This document shows positions 47,070 to 59,185 of a stretch of 64,000 bases of DNA, in pieces (position 1 is the stretch's first letter; each line of letters starts with the position of its first letter). Below the pieces are notes generated by a model that was not told the DNA's origin, did no database searches, and was given only the letters and a program-made list of their open reading frames with translations. The translations under genes were made by a program, and so were the position numbers. Origin of the DNA: Symsagittifera roscoffensis (taxonomy: Eukaryota; Xenacoelomorpha; Acoela; Convolutidae); NCBI RefSeq assembly GCF_963678635.1, contig NC_087069.1:25036303-25100302 (forward strand), written 5' to 3'.

Positions 47070-48505
47070 GGTTCACTGTCTTCTAGTTTTCACGACAATA
47101 AACCGTTTAAAAAATAAGCGCTTCTTGGGCCTTCTGTGGGTAAAAACTAAATCATCAGCAAAAATGATCACAACCCGTTCGCTCCAAAATTCTTGAGAGG
47201 TCTGCCACAAATAGAGCAAAAAGCAGACGCAATATCTTGTTTCCTTGAGCGACACTTTTATATTGGGTGATTATCTGTATGACAAATTCGCTATCCGCTA
47301 TTCTGAGGAAACTATCTTTACAAATAGCATGTACCGTTGCCAATAGCTTTCCCTGGAGTTCGAGTTTTTGAAGTTTTGCGGTTAATACCTGCCTGTCTAT
47401 AGTGTCAAATGCTTTCCTGTAGTCCACAAAAGACGCGTAACACTTCCTGCCTTAATCTATAGGCTTGTAAATATGATCTTTGAGGCGTAAAACTGCGTCA
47501 TTGGTGGGTCGTCCTCGCCTGAAACCGAATTGTGTTTCTAGTAGTATCACATTTTTTATGTCCAGAGATTTAGACGACTGTGTATGATCCTAGAGTACAT
47601 TTTAAAGAAACTCGACAATAAACTGGTTTCTCTATCACGGTCCGTTTTCGAGCCTTTGCTTTTGTAGAGTGGCTTTACGATTGCGGTTTTCCACGCTTAG
47701 GGCAGTACAGCAAAGCTGAAACACATCTGGAAGATAGTAAAAATAACCGTGTAAAAGGTACCAAACGAACGTTTCAAAGCTTCGTTTATAACAGCGTCAG
47801 CACCCGGGGCGGGATTTGTTCGGGCTTTTACTTATCTCAGCTGTGATTTCATGTAATTGGATGTCACTGCTGAGGTCGCTTGAGCATTCCCAGCTGGTGA
47901 AACTGTAATCGTGGTTTCCAAAGTTAGTGTTTGCGCTAATAGGTCTCAGCTCGCTATCTGGTTTGTGAAACAGCTTGTCATGTCGATAACGTGATGGCGC
48001 TATGCTCAGCGACCTTGGGCTTTGCTAGCAGGGTACTCCAAAAGGTACGATGGTCCGTTTGAGCCGTGTACATGACGAAATCTTCTCTTTCAGTTTCCAA
48101 TACATTCCATTTGCAGTGCTACATTCGCAGTGCTTTGAACTTTGGTTTGGTAACCACGAACTCATCTTTTGCCCTTCATATATTTCTGTAGTAACTTTTC
48201 AAATGTTTGTGAAGCTGGTAGAGCTCTTTGACGAACCAAGGTGCTGAGTGTCTTTTCTTTGTCGTCGCGGCTGATACTTGAAAAGCTTCATTCAGTTTCT
48301 GAGACAGATCGTCTACTGTGTTTTCCAGGGGTATACCGCGAACCGCTTCTTCTAGTTTGTTGAGATCGAGTTTTCCAGGGGTATACCGCGAACCGCTTCT
48401 TCTAGTTTGTTGAGATCGGTTTGTGCGCGATTTTTCTTGTGCGTACTCAATGTTGATTTGCAGCTCAAGTGTGATCATGAGGTTTTCTGTAGCCGGTTTC
48501 AGCAC
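47070..48505 (-). pseudogene. Second LINE reverse transcriptase, opposite strand, broken
   Basis: On the minus strand from 48,505: a linker typical of the endonuclease-RT interval (KKRHSAPWFVKELYQLHKHL), then WKTAIVKPLYKSKGS near 47,650, motif A DYRKAFDTIDR near 47,420, the B-like region AQGNKILRLLFALFVADL, and a FADDLVF catalytic box near 47,145. Frames change several times. It is a different family from the LINE at 45,609. A 49-bp exact tandem duplication in it shifts the frame. Confidence 0.75.
48320..48418. repeat. Exact 49-bp tandem duplication (period 50)
   Basis: 48,320-48,368 is repeated without mismatch at 48,370-48,418. It lies inside the LINE pseudogene, and its period of 50 disrupts the reading frame. 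It is recent, or possibly an assembly artefact. Confidence 0.9.
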
Positions 48506-49559
48506 AGTTTTCGTAACTACTTCTTGAGTGCAGAAATTTTTCTTGAAGAATCAGTCTATAGTAATCTGCCTGTTGTAGCTGATGTAAGTCACTGGGTAAC
48601 CGCTGGCAGAAGCAGGAGAGCGCTCACGGCCCGGCTGGGTAACCGTTGTCAGTCACGTCCATTTCATATGAATTAGTGTCTGTACATGAAACGCGTTCTG
48701 TTTTGTAATAAATAACCTTTGTCCATATGTATTGGATGTTTAACCTACTTTTTACCAAGATTCAGCAGTCATTATATCGAAAATTGTTTTATTTTCAGAA
48801 AATCAGTTCTCAATTGGAACCAAATTCAAAATGCAAATTCAAACATAAACAGCAGCAATTTAACAAACAAGACTAGGAAATTTAAGTTTATGGAATGTTC
48901 CTAACTATTTTTCGTGAAGATCCTTCTATGGCAACTTATAGAAATACCGCCTGGAAACAATTTAAATTTATTTGATTTTAAAATTCTAATCGCGATCATT
49001 TTTGCGCTATTAAAGCGTAAGCAGAGATTTAATCCGTCTTAGAAATCGTTCCAAAAAATGTTAATAGGAGCGAATTTTATCACTGCTCCTAGTATGGCCT
49101 GTGGGGGGATGTTTTCACAAAACATCTCAAATTCAAAAAAAAAATTGATTTCATTTTTATTACATTAAAGTTTTTCATGTTATTACTGCTCCATAGAACT
49201 TTGCCTTGGTACGAGTAGTTTTTTTGAAGTTGATAATTTCGGTACAAATGGGACCGATTTTTCATTTTGGTACAAATGAACACTAGTACAGAAGGGACCT
49301 CACCAAAATTCTATAAGAGAAGTTGAATTGAGTAAACTAGAAAAAGGACAAACATCTCTAAAAATTTTTGGCGGGAAAATTTAATATTTGTTGCAATTTA
49401 ATATTTGTTAATTTTTATGAAGACTTTGTTTGACACTTTTTATGATCTTTGATCATTCGATAAATTTTAGTTGGATTTTAAACATGAAGATGCACTAAAA
49501 ATGTGCCTTCAAGTTTGTTTAATTTACCCTTTTGAAAAGCAATTGGACTCAAGAGTAAT
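48506..49559. other. Noncoding region
   Basis: Nothing recognisable. The right end approaches the inverted terminal repeat of the Penelope-like element. Confidence 0.4.
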
Positions 49560-49893
49560 GTTTCTAGCAAGTTTAAAAAAAAATGAGATTTTTTGATAAA
49601 AAGTAAATTTGAAACACTTTCGCAACCATGTGCAATGTTAGGATTTATACAATAAACTAATCTAAATGACAAAAAAACATCAATCTATAAATGTCACTTA
49701 CAGTAAGTCACATAAACTTTGGTTTTAAGCCATCATGCTTAAAAAAAGTTAAACAATTTTTAAATATCTTGTCTGGAAGTTTGTGAGTCATAATTTCGAT
49801 TTAGAAATGTACGTTCTACATTAAAAAACTACAATATTTTGCAACTAAATTATCAGTGTTATCTCCCTGCTCCTTATTTCATCGCGCATTTGG
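49560..49893 (-). repeat. Inverted left pseudo-LTR
   Basis: Reverse complement of 53,205-53,560: GCGCGATGA..TAAGGAGCAGGGAG, AAATCGAAATTATGACTC and CATTTAGATTAGTTTATT blocks all recur in inverted order. Its hammerhead core is degenerate (CCTAACATTGCACATGG). Confidence 0.75.
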
Positions 49894-49919
49894 TTTAAAA
49901 TTTCTGTGAATTCTTGTGA

Positions 49920-50060
49920 ATAACATTTGTGATTTGATGTTTAATCGTCATTTAGGTTAGTTTTTTGTATAAGTCCTGACGATGCACATAGTTGGAAAAA
50001 CTTTTGATATTTTACTTTTTTAAATCAAAAATCTCTTCAATTTTGTTTGTAAACCTGCGA
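49920..50060 (+). repeat. Direct left pseudo-LTR with damaged hammerhead core
   Basis: Matches 53,460-53,600. The core CTGACGA (49,976-49,982) and GAAA (49,995-49,998) are present, but a C-to-G change removes a closing pair of the intervening stem. Confidence 0.65.
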
Positions 50061-50189
50061 TAAACCAAAAAGCGAAGAGCTTCAAATTTTTGCTGTTTTC
50101 CCATTAAAGGGCCAGTATTTACAAAACTTTAATGATTTTCATCAATGTTTAGGGAATTTTTTTAGTGTTTTTTTTATCGATACGTAGAA

Positions 50190-51710
50190 TATGGCTGGTT
50201 CTTATTTGAGTTACCGAAATGTTTATATTGTAGCAGCTAGCACCCTGTTTCACTGCATCAACACTCTCAACAGACGTGAGAAAAAGCGATACGAGAGCCT
50301 TGTTACAGCAATTCCTGGCCTATCCTGAATAACAACTCGCTGAACTAACGAAAGAACCTCCGACGATTACTGGAGGACAGTCCATTGAAGGAGAAAAAGT
50401 GGTTATGTGGCACGACGTGGTGAACAACACCATTTGCAGCCACAGAACCAACAACTATCGCCCAGCCTGTGTAGAGGAGCTGAAAGACAATTTGAAGTCG
50501 AAGAGGCTGCAGATATTGGCGACCGTGTATTTCAGCAGGGAAGGAACGCCCGACTTAGTCAGCTACTCAGCACAGGAGTGCTCATTATTCCAGCATTAAA
50601 ACGGCTACTCTCCAAGAGTAAACAAAATGACCCGGAGCAGCTCAAGGAATATCTGAAGCTGCATCAGAAAGCTGAATTGGAGCTGAAGTCTCTGCGATTG
50701 GTAGTGGCACACATAGAAAGACTGTCAGAACTGATTAGCAATATCAGGGGCAAACAACAGAGACCGTCGCAGAAAAAGAGGAAGGCGAAAGCAAGAAGTG
50801 AGCAGAAGCTGAAGGCAGAAGAAGTGTCTGCGCTTCAAAGACAGGGAAAGGAGAGTGTGATTTCATTTGCTTTGTGCCCTTGAGTATCATTACTCGTGGC
50901 CTGCAAAACAATGACCAAAGTACTTTTGCCTGCTGTTTGGCTCAGACAAATGTTAAAAAGAAAACTAATTTGGAAAATTGTGTTGACTATTTAAAATTCT
51001 GTACATAGGTTGAAATTTCCGAAAAAAATTCTGAAAAACGATCCAACACCGGATTTTTTGAAGTTTAGGGTCCCCGAGAATGTTTTTTTTGGACCTTGCT
51101 GTGCATAATTTTCAACTAATGCTACTAAGGACTGAAACTTCTCGGGCAAATGAGTACAGGAAAAGGTATGAGGAGATGTTAGTGAAAGCCCGATCGCTGG
51201 TGCGAAAAGAAATCGACGAACAGTAATGGGCATCCACTTTACGCTTCGTGAGGCGCGAAGTTGGGGCAAGCTTAAAAACAGCATCAAAAAGTCAAAGAAA
51301 AGAGATGAAAAAACTGTCCGAGAGACAAGATAAATCTCTTGGGGGAAAAATGAGCGATCAGTTAAGGTGAAGTTGAAAAACCAACAAACATCTAGTGAAA
51401 CTTTATGTGAAATAGAAGCCGCGGCAAAGGCACATGCAAAAAAAGTAAGGCAAACCCAAGAGACAAAGCCGTTGAAAAATCGAGAAAAAAACTCAAAGAT
51501 AATGGGTTGCTGGCTGTGCCTTTTGATAAGGGGGTTATTTTTTGCATAATGAGAAAAGAAACGTATGAATCGAGGCTGGAATCATTGTTGCAATCGGATC
51601 AGTTTTTGAAAAAAGATGCAACAACTGGTGAGTTTATACTGAAAATTGAGAAAGAATTTAACAAAAAAATTACTTGCCATGAACAAAAGAGACGAGATAA
51701 ATGATCAATT
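50190..51710 (+). pseudogene. Penelope-like ORF, N-terminal part
   Basis: Broken frames. A 158-aa ORF (50,407-50,883) with a Lys/Glu-rich coiled-coil-like second half comes first. Then, at about 51,110-51,350, there is an Arg/Lys/Glu-rich region with stops. Then 51,507-51,704 carries LAVPFDKGVIFCIMRKETYE, the block that precedes the RT core in Penelope proteins. I could not establish the true start codon. Confidence 0.6.
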
Positions 51711-52950
51711 ATATTCTAAGATGAGGTCAACAGTGGGACAACCCGTCCGTTTGTACGGTTTAGCTCAGGTACACCAGGTTGAGACAAGTACTATCACCTC
51801 CGGGCAGCTCGTTTGAGAACCTTAAGAAAACGCTTGCATAGTTTTTTGACAATATCAATGGAGCCAAAATAGAAACCAATACTAAAGATGCCAGAGAAAC
51901 AATTGAAAACATTGCTCTAGATCTGGATGAAACCATAACATCTCTTGATGTGAAAAGTTTGTACACGAATTTTCCCCTGAAGGAAGCAATTGCAATTGCC
52001 TTACAAAAGCTGTACAGCTAGGAGTCTCAACCATGAAAAACCTTTGAATATGGCGGTCAGCCAAGTATATTTCAAGTGTAATGACTCATGGTATGTGCAA
52101 GTTGATAGTCTAGTAACGGGCGCTTCCCTCGCTGTAATTCAGGCAAACCTATGGCTAATAGACTATGAGTTTGCTCCTACTCAAGAAATACCGGTGGCAC
52201 ACGGAGATACAGCTAATGAATGACAAAAACGATTTGTGCCCATGTTGCCGCAGGAAAGTAACATATAGATCAAAGGGGGTTGAATGCGAGAGTTGCGGAA
52301 ACTGGTATCATCTAAAATGCGGAAAAATTTCTGATGATGTGTACGCATCAATAACCGAAATAGTCGGGTACTGTGAAAACTGCTGCCGCGCTAATAACAA
52401 GGAGAATGATACTCCACAAGTAAAATTGTTCCTCTGGTATGTGAGTGACATTGTTAGAACAGTCAGAGGTGAGCCGAGTTGTGTTCTCGATGCCGTCAAT
52501 TCTCATCATCCAAATCTGCAGTTCACTCTAGAGGAAACTAAATCAGAGGGTAATTTTCCGTTCCTGGTTTGAACATAAATGTATCGCAGGATAGGGAGTA
52601 ACCTGAAATTGGTATCAAAAAGCAACATATACTGCGACTAAACTGAACTGTAGAAGCTGCGCCCCAGCTCAGTTTAAGCGTAAGGTTATTCAAGGCAATG
52701 TACACAGAATTTTTATGAGTACATCTAGCTGGGAGCAATTTGATAAGGCAATAGAAACTAATAGGGCGCATTAGCTGAAAATTCAGTACCATGAAAATTT
52801 ATCCGCAAAGGTGGCGGCAGAGACCTTGTGCAAAATTATCGAGGACTAGGGCAAGCCCCTTGATAGTGAGAGGAGTTTGTCAACTCAATCACTAAAGGGT
52901 GTGAAGCCTTCAATGCTGATGGTGCAATATAGAGGTAACCAAAACCAATA
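51711..52950 (+). pseudogene. Penelope-like reverse transcriptase with embedded PHD-type finger
   Basis: In order: RLYGLAQVHQ (51,750), motif A SLDVKSLYTNFPLKEAI (about 51,940-51,990), a motif B-like VTGASLAVIQANLW (about 52,118-52,160), a C4HC3 zinc finger (52,237-52,386), then motif C in LFLWYVSDIVRTV (52,438) and DAVNSHHPNLQFTLEE. The finger and motif C share one uninterrupted frame (52,165-52,572). The spacing C-x2-C-x12-C-x2-C-x4-H-x2-C-x17-C-x2-C is that of a PHD finger. The catalytic box reads YVSD instead of YVDD, so the enzyme would be inactive even without the frameshifts. Confidence 0.75.
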
Positions 52951-52962
52951 TTTTGCAAGCAT

Positions 52963-53235
52963 GTGACGAAAAGAGTGGTTTATAAACTGTCATGCACTTC
53001 CACCTATGTCGGACAAACTATTCGAAATTTGACAAATAGAAAGAAGGATCATAAAGCAGACTCACCGGTAGGCCTCCATCTTCAGCAATGCACTCCTGGG
53101 GGAAATAGCGCAGATCTTAGTTGGAAAAATATAGATAGGTCAAAAATCAAACAAAACTTAACACTAGAGGCAATACATATCAGGAAAGGGAAATCGGGCT
53201 TGAACATGCGCGATGAGTTAGGAGCAGGGAGTTAA
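52963..53235 (+). pseudogene. GIY-YIG endonuclease domain of the Penelope-like element
   Basis: A 90-aa open frame with VVYKLSC, TYVGQTIRNLTNRKKDHK, PVGLHLQQC, LSW and LEAIHIRKGKSGLN: the GIY-YIG nuclease fold with the second half (YVG), Arg, His and Glu positions recognisable. In Penelope-like elements it nicks target DNA for priming. The linking region that usually holds a Cys pair is shortened compared with the remnant at 33,480. Confidence 0.8.
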
Positions 53236-53600
53236 CACTGGAAATTTAGTCCCAAAATGTTTTTGGTTTTTAATTTAAAACGTTCATGTGTAAATCGAAA
53301 TTATGACTCAGAAACTTCCAGACAAATTAATTTGAAATTGTTTAAATAACTTTAGAAGTTAAAAGTATTTTAATCTAAATAATAGTTTTGGAACTCAACT
53401 GATTGGCTAAATTTTTTAACATGATAGTTTAGATACAAAAATTTTGTGATTTATTGTAAATAATTTTTGTAAATTGATGTTTTATCGTCATTTAGATTAG
53501 TTTATTCTAAAAATCCTGACGATGCACATAGTTGCGAAAACGTTTGAAATTCACTTTTTTCCAAAAATCTCTGCGATATATCTAGCGTGTTTCCTGCGAT
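53205..53600 (+). repeat. Right pseudo-LTR with hammerhead-ribozyme-type core
   Basis: It carries CTGACGA (53,516-53,522), a GCA/TGC stem with a CATAGT loop, GAAA (53,536-53,539) and a following AACGTT. This is the conserved hammerhead layout known from Penelope termini. The minimal helix III would require a dimeric fold. Helix I is not evident, so activity is uncertain. Confidence 0.6.
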
Positions 53601-53723
53601 TGTAAACTCAGCTGTTTTGATTTCTGATTTCTGTTTTTGCGAGAAAAATGTTTGCAAGTCCAATTCGAAATTTCAAGAATTTTAATCCACATCGAAAACT
53701 TCTTATCATGAGCGACTGGCACA

Positions 53724-53985
53724 TACGGGGACCGACCTTTAAGCGGACCGACCTTTTACCACAAAAGTTATAACATGGACCTTTTACCAGACTCGATAAA
53801 CAAATTTAATTGACAGATGTAATGACGCCGTTTAGTATGGTTAAAGACAATGATTTCACGGTTTCTCAAAAAAGTTTTATTTGTTCTAGCCGCTTCCTTT
53901 TCAAATCGTCCACTAATTTTAACTTATACTAATCGAGTTATTGCATTGTGGTCTGGTAAAAAGTCGGTCTGGTAAAAGACTTAGC
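53724..53985. repeat. Dispersed MITE-like repeat, copy 3 (inverted)
   Basis: Reverse orientation relative to the copies at 10,404 and 35,951. It begins GGACCGACCTTT..GGACCGACCTTTTACCA and ends TGGTAAAAAGTCGGTCTGGTAAAAG, giving clear terminal inverted repeats. This copy fixes the element at about 260 bp. Confidence 0.7.
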
Positions 53986-54335
53986 CCCGGCACATATTTT
54001 CAGAAAAGACGCATTGCTTTACAAAGTAAATATGAAGCATACTAGCAAATTTTTTTTCATTTGGTAGCTTAAAGTCTTTGATGAAATACGGTCCGTATCA
54101 GGAAACTTGTAATCTTTGTGTAAAGTATTATCTGAGCTCGATTACCTAAGTTTTATTCCCAATCTGCTTGATACTGAAAATGTAGTTTAAAAGTAATTTT
54201 TGTAGCCTCGCAAATTTTGACCTGTTCAATAGTTTAAAAACATCGGTTTCAGGTAGTGAAGAAAAGCACCTTGACATTGATATTGGTTGTGTTTGTTTGC
54301 AATTGCAATTCCCGGATTGATTTTTCAAATTTCAG

Positions 54336-55863
54336 GTAGAAATGCTTGCTTTGTGTAATGTTTCTGTGTTGAAGTCGTGTCCATAATGTTAGAGCCATGT
54401 TGCCCGAGAGAATTTGGAAAATTTTACGCCAGTACATAGCGTTCCATGAACTGCTATGTATCTTTGGTTTGTCCGTGACAGTGTTCCTTGGTGTTTTCTG
54501 GTTTATTTACACCTCTATGGTGACTGCAAATGTCGAAGCCATACATCGGTTAGATTTTTATTCTATGCATTGTGGTCTTATTAGTGAACGTCTTGCTAAA
54601 GAAATTGATGACCTTAATTTGATGAAGGAAAAACTATCGTACGAAGTTGCACTGTTAGAGGGAAAGCGAAATAATGATTTGGCTACCTATAAACAAGTGC
54701 AAGCAGAAATGATTAAAATAAAGAAAGAGAAAGTTGTATTATCAAATGAAATGGCTGTTTTAACCAACTCTTTTCAAAGACTGCAAAATGAAATGATTTA
54801 TTCTTCGAAAGAGTTATCGATTAGCAAAGCTGATATAACAATAGAGTCCAGTGAATTGGTTAGAAAAACAAATAAAGATACACTAACACTCGACCAAATG
54901 CTGGATCACAAATCATACTCGTGCTGCCAAGCTTGCCTTTTCTCATTTTACTTGATTAAGCCAAAATTAATGCCAGACGATAAAATGCACAGAGATTTTA
55001 TTTACGCTTTAGAAGGGTCAAAGTATAGAGTACTTGACCCTACATCAGCATGTTTGGTTATATCCACAGGAAATTCAAAAAATCTCGACTCTTTAGAAAA
55101 TGTAAATCATTATAACCGTGTCCACTTCGTCCCTTCTTTCGAACGAATAACCGCCCATAGTTTTCCTCATTTTTCTTTAGTTGGACACGAAATAGTGAAT
55201 TGTAGAATTAGTTTCGATTTAGTTATACCAATTCTTACCTTGACCAATAATCTAAGTGATGAATCGTCCTTCAAAAAGCTATCTCCGTTCGTGCCTTTAA
55301 AGCGTTACATCTTGGTGTCTTTCGAATCTTCTTTACCTATGAATTATAGCTCACAATATTCTGAATTAAGCAAGCAGTTATCGCGTGCAGTTGCTGGCAA
55401 TAAAATAGTTCTACGGTTTAAGAGTAAACAAAGCAATGAAAAAGTTTTGAATTATACTGATCTAACCGGAACTTTAAATTCGCGGATCAGTTTATTGTCA
55501 AATTCAACATTTGCATTAGTGATTGGTTCTTCCGTATCCTCAATTCAAGCTCGTTTGATCGAGTCATTATCGCAATCAACAGTGCCAATAGTTTTATCTT
55601 CTGATGTAAAAGTTCTTCCATTCTACGAGTTCATTGATTGGAGTTTGGCTGCTGTAGTAATAGCAGAAGAGCAAATTCCAAACCTATCAAATATTTTGAG
55701 TTCTTTGTCCGACAACGATTTGATGGCGTTAAAGAAGCAATGTCGCGATATCTACATGATGTATTTTTTCAATACCGAAGCAGTTGTAAATGCGTCACTT
55801 GAGGCTTGGAGGTTCAGATTAGGCCTGCAAGCAAACGCAGCGACGAATTATTTCTCGCCTCAT
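54336..55863 (+). CDS. EXTL3: EXTL3-type exostosin, coding exon 1 (CDS from 54,397)
   Basis: A strong acceptor (TTTTTCAAATTTCAG) at 54,335 suggests an upstream noncoding exon, so 54,336-54,396 is 5' UTR with short upstream ORFs. The ATG at 54,397 is the first in frame after a TGA. It encodes 489 residues to a GTAAGT donor at 55,864, phase 0. Residues 19-41 are a signal-anchor membrane segment, so the product is a type II Golgi/ER protein. About 60-135 is a coiled coil, as in vertebrate EXTL3. The rest is the exostosin (GT47-type) domain, ending with SLSDNDLMALKKQ and a following YF..EAVVNASLEAWRFRL helix. EXTL3 proteins transfer the first GlcNAc in heparan sulfate synthesis. This half is less conserved than the C-terminal half. 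Confidence 0.9.
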
Positions 55864-56317
55864 GTAAGTTACCTACAATTGATTGATTGCAACAATACCG
55901 TTTGTGCAATGATTTTTTCCTTTTTTTTTCAAAATAGCTTTTAAAAAAAGTCCAATGCCGTTTTTGGGCAATTTGTAGAAACTTTTGTCTAAAAAAAATA
56001 TGTTTTTCGGTGGGCTCTACTCAATCAAAATTGCAATGCCTTCAAAAAGGGTTGTATCAAATAGAGACAAGGTTGCAGCTAGATAGAAAACAGAAATTCT
56101 AAACTTTGAGGCAATAAGCCAATAATTTTTGACGATAAAACTTTGACATCGTTTTAATCAATTTTTATGGACTTCAATTAAATATCAACAGGCCTTGGAA
56201 GTCTGTTTTCAAATTGAAATAAAAAGTGTTTTTATAGTTGTTTTCAACATCTAGCGGCTGGCTTGAACCCGTATCAAATAGATTATTGAAAAATGCATTG
56301 AACTGCTTGGTTTTCAG

Positions 56318-56585
56318 AAGAAAACAATTTCTCATCCTGGCTTGTCATCTAACTCGGACTACCTCCTCAACGCCAGAGACTCACCTCAATACCCGTCAAA
56401 CTACTCTTTCCTCATGAACCAGCACAAACTGTGGAACAACTTCCCTGGTCCATTCTGGGCTTACCCTCAGGATCCGGCTAGAGCATTGTTACCCAGTGAA
56501 GCGAAATTTAAAGGATCTGAAAAGGGGTTCAGACCAATTAATTTCGGAAAGGGAGGCGACGGGAAGTACTTCAAGCTAGCTCTAG
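56318..56585 (+). CDS. EXTL3: EXTL3 exon 2
   Basis: Acceptor TTTTCAG, donor GTAATT, starts in phase 0 and ends with one base of the next codon. Encodes 89 residues, including FPGPFWAYPQDPARALLPSE and GSEKGFRPINFGKGGDGKYF, which closely match the vertebrate EXTL3 segment linking the two glycosyltransferase domains. Confidence 0.93.
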
Positions 56586-57320
56586 GTAATTAACGAAATT
56601 CACAATTTGTTCACCTGTATTTTCATTAAGCATTTATGTAACGCCAAGATTATGAATTTTGAGACGATATGGTCCTCTAACTCCTGAAATAAGTTATCTG
56701 TTTTATGAAAATGATTTCATGGCATGAGTATTACGAGGTACCTGGCAACCGAATTAGTTTTCCCAATCGAGGAATCGAAGAACTGAAGTTTATCAAATAT
56801 CTAACATGTGAAAATAATAGAATTTTGATATATATTCACGCTCTTAGATATTAATTCACGCTCTGAAAGTAGTTGGCCTGGACTGCTGCAAAGAGTTTAC
56901 GGCTGAATTTTTAACTTAAGATCAGTTAAAGATGGTTCAAATGCAAAGAAATGTTTTTTTTTTGTGCCGAATTTCAAAGAAAATCAGGAATATATACGCT
57001 TGGGTGGTTTTTTTATTCACACCTATTCCACAGAAATATGACAGTATGCGGATCGATCCTGGAGATGTAGGATTGCCAAGCGTTTCCGCTTGTGTTATGA
57101 CTACTGCTAAGTTTCTGACAGGAACATTGACCTTGAGCATTTTAAACGGTCAAAAAACCTTTTTTGGGTTAATTAGGTTTTCGACACTGTTTTCTACGCT
57201 TTCAAATGAGTTTAACAATGATCTCCGGTGTCAAAATGAGCAGTGTTAGGTTAGTTAACGTCGTTCAGATTCGTTGATCTAAAGGGATTTTTGTACCAAA
57301 TTGGCATGAACTATACTTAG

Positions 57321-57505
57321 GTGGAGATATCGAAGCGGAATCGTTCACAATTCTGATTCTAACTTACAAAAGGGAACAGATGTTGATGCAGATGATTAAG
57401 GACTTCGACAAACTGCCAAATCTGCACAGTGTCATTGTGGTGTGGAATGCACCTGGCAATGTGTCGCACAATCTAGTCTGGCCAAGCATATCAGCGCCCA
57501 TACAT
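57321..57505 (+). CDS. EXTL3: EXTL3 exon 3 (start of GT64 domain)
   Basis: Acceptor TATACTTAG, donor GTAAGT, 185 bases that complete the split Gly codon and end in phase 0. Encodes FTILILTYKREQMLM and LHSVIVVWNAP, the Rossmann-like start of the exostosin C-terminal GT64 transferase, which binds UDP-sugar. Confidence 0.93.
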
Positions 57506-57976
57506 GTAAGTTCCGTACTCGTTGCTTGAGGGCGAGGCTTTTTGGTAAATCTATTTTCAATTTGTTTTACTCAGGTTATGAGGACATATTTTCTTCGGAG
57601 CAACTGTCGTCTAAACAAGTTGTGGCAGCATAGATACCACTTTTTATTTTTGTTCTAATATTAGCTTAAGGCCTAAAATTATGACATTTTAGCTCAACGA
57701 CTAAAGTTTTGCTATAGGCGGTGTTATCTTCGGTGTTATCTAAAAATATATAAAAAAAGAGTTTTGTGTTTTTTGGGGGATGCCTGTGAACGCACTCATT
57801 AGGATAATAATCGCGACAAAGTAAATTTTCCATGTATTAGCATATGATTACGATATTTTGGATGCTGTGGACTATTTGACAATGAACGTAGTTAAGAGTC
57901 TTATATAGGTCATGATGATTTTCTTGTTTTTTTTTTTTTAATATAAATCTTAAATACTGTTCGCAATCAAATTTGA

Positions 57977-58732
57977 TTTTTCGCGGTTTGTTTTTTGATT
58001 TTTTCGAAGTTCAGTTTATTGATTTTGATAAAAGATTGTCAAACTCCGCTATCGAACAGAAAAAGAGTAAAGTTGATCACCAAAAACGTGATCAACTTCT
58101 AATTTCGAAAGAAGATTTTGTTTTCCAGATTTCCTGCGGAATAAAATTTTTATCTGTTGATCGATTTTTCACAACTGAGTTAATATCATCAAAATTGTGT
58201 CATTAATAAATTTGTTTTGAAGTTTAGAATTTAAAGAGCATATATTCTTCTCAGTGAACTTCGAAAGTTGACATTTTTTCACAACACAAGTCTTATGTTT
58301 TCTTGCGTTCATTAAATCTTTTCCAACGTGCATTTGCTTGAACGAGTAATGAACGCAGTGAAGACTTTTATATAGGTTTTGCTGATTTTTTTTGTTTGTT
58401 TTTTTTTTCAGGAAATAGTATTGATGCACTTAGGTATATGCACTTTATGAGTTCAATTGAATTTCATCTGCTGAATCCTGTACAGAAAGTGGAATTTAAT
58501 CTTTAAATTTCCAGCGGAATAAAAACTTTACTTATTGATCTAGTTTTCTCTAGTTGCGTTCATGTTATCAAAAAAGCGCCAATCATAAATTGTTCTAGAA
58601 ATTCAAAGGGCTTAAAGAGCATCTAATTTTTTTCTTTTAAATTCGAAAGTTGAGATTTTTTTTAAAAAAATCAGTGTTTTTTTTATGTTTACTTGCGTTC
58701 CTTACTCTTTTCCAATCTTCGATTGGCTATGT
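57977..58732. repeat. Two diverged copies of an intronic repeat (EXTL3 intron 3)
   Basis: 57,977-58,340 and about 58,440-58,732 share, in order, a TTCC(T/A)GCGGAATAAAA block, a TTGATC..TTTT block, TTAAAGAGCAT, TTCGAAAGTTGA, CTTGCGTTC and CTTTTCCAA. A third copy is in intron 6 (60,838-61,206). A perfect 11-bp hairpin (58,070-58,098) lies in the first. A further fragment with CTCTTTTCCAACTTGCGTTTG is at about 58,874. Not a known coding element, and probably a nonautonomous transposon. Confidence 0.6.
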
Positions 58733-59185
58733 TTTGAATGATCTGATTGATTTTAGTGAAGGCCGCCGACAATGAATGTCTCTTAAACATGGAAATTAAG
58801 ATAAATGATGAACGTCGATTTATCAGCACTTTTTATCGAACCGGTTATCATTTTTGACTGCAACGTTTATTGACTCTTTTCCAACTTGCGTTTGTTTTGA
58901 ATGAATTGACTGATGCTTAATGAGTTCCCCTATAATGAATGTTACTGAACGTTTTTGAAACCTGGAAATTGAGTTAATTGTTGAACTTCCTCGTAATGTT
59001 CAAAAAATGTATTGGAAAAAAGGTACGTGAAATTTTAATTTACGAGATTAGATACCGGATCATAAATGACAATACATCATATACTAATTTTGAGAGTGGA
59101 GTGTGTCCGATAAAAAGTTTATTTTGTCGGACATTCCAAAAAAGCTCAAGTGGTATTTTGGCAATTTTCTCTTAAGTTTGCCTGA

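Larger units (their letters stand above)
49560..53600 (+). mobile_element. Penelope-like retroelement with inverted plus direct left terminal repeats
   Basis: The left end consists of an inverted copy of the element's right end (about 49,560-49,893) followed by a direct copy (about 49,920-50,060). The right end is at about 53,205-53,600. This inverted-plus-direct pseudo-LTR arrangement and the RT followed by a GIY-YIG endonuclease are hallmarks of Penelope-like elements. The body carries numerous stops and frameshifts, and this copy is dead. Confidence 0.82.
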
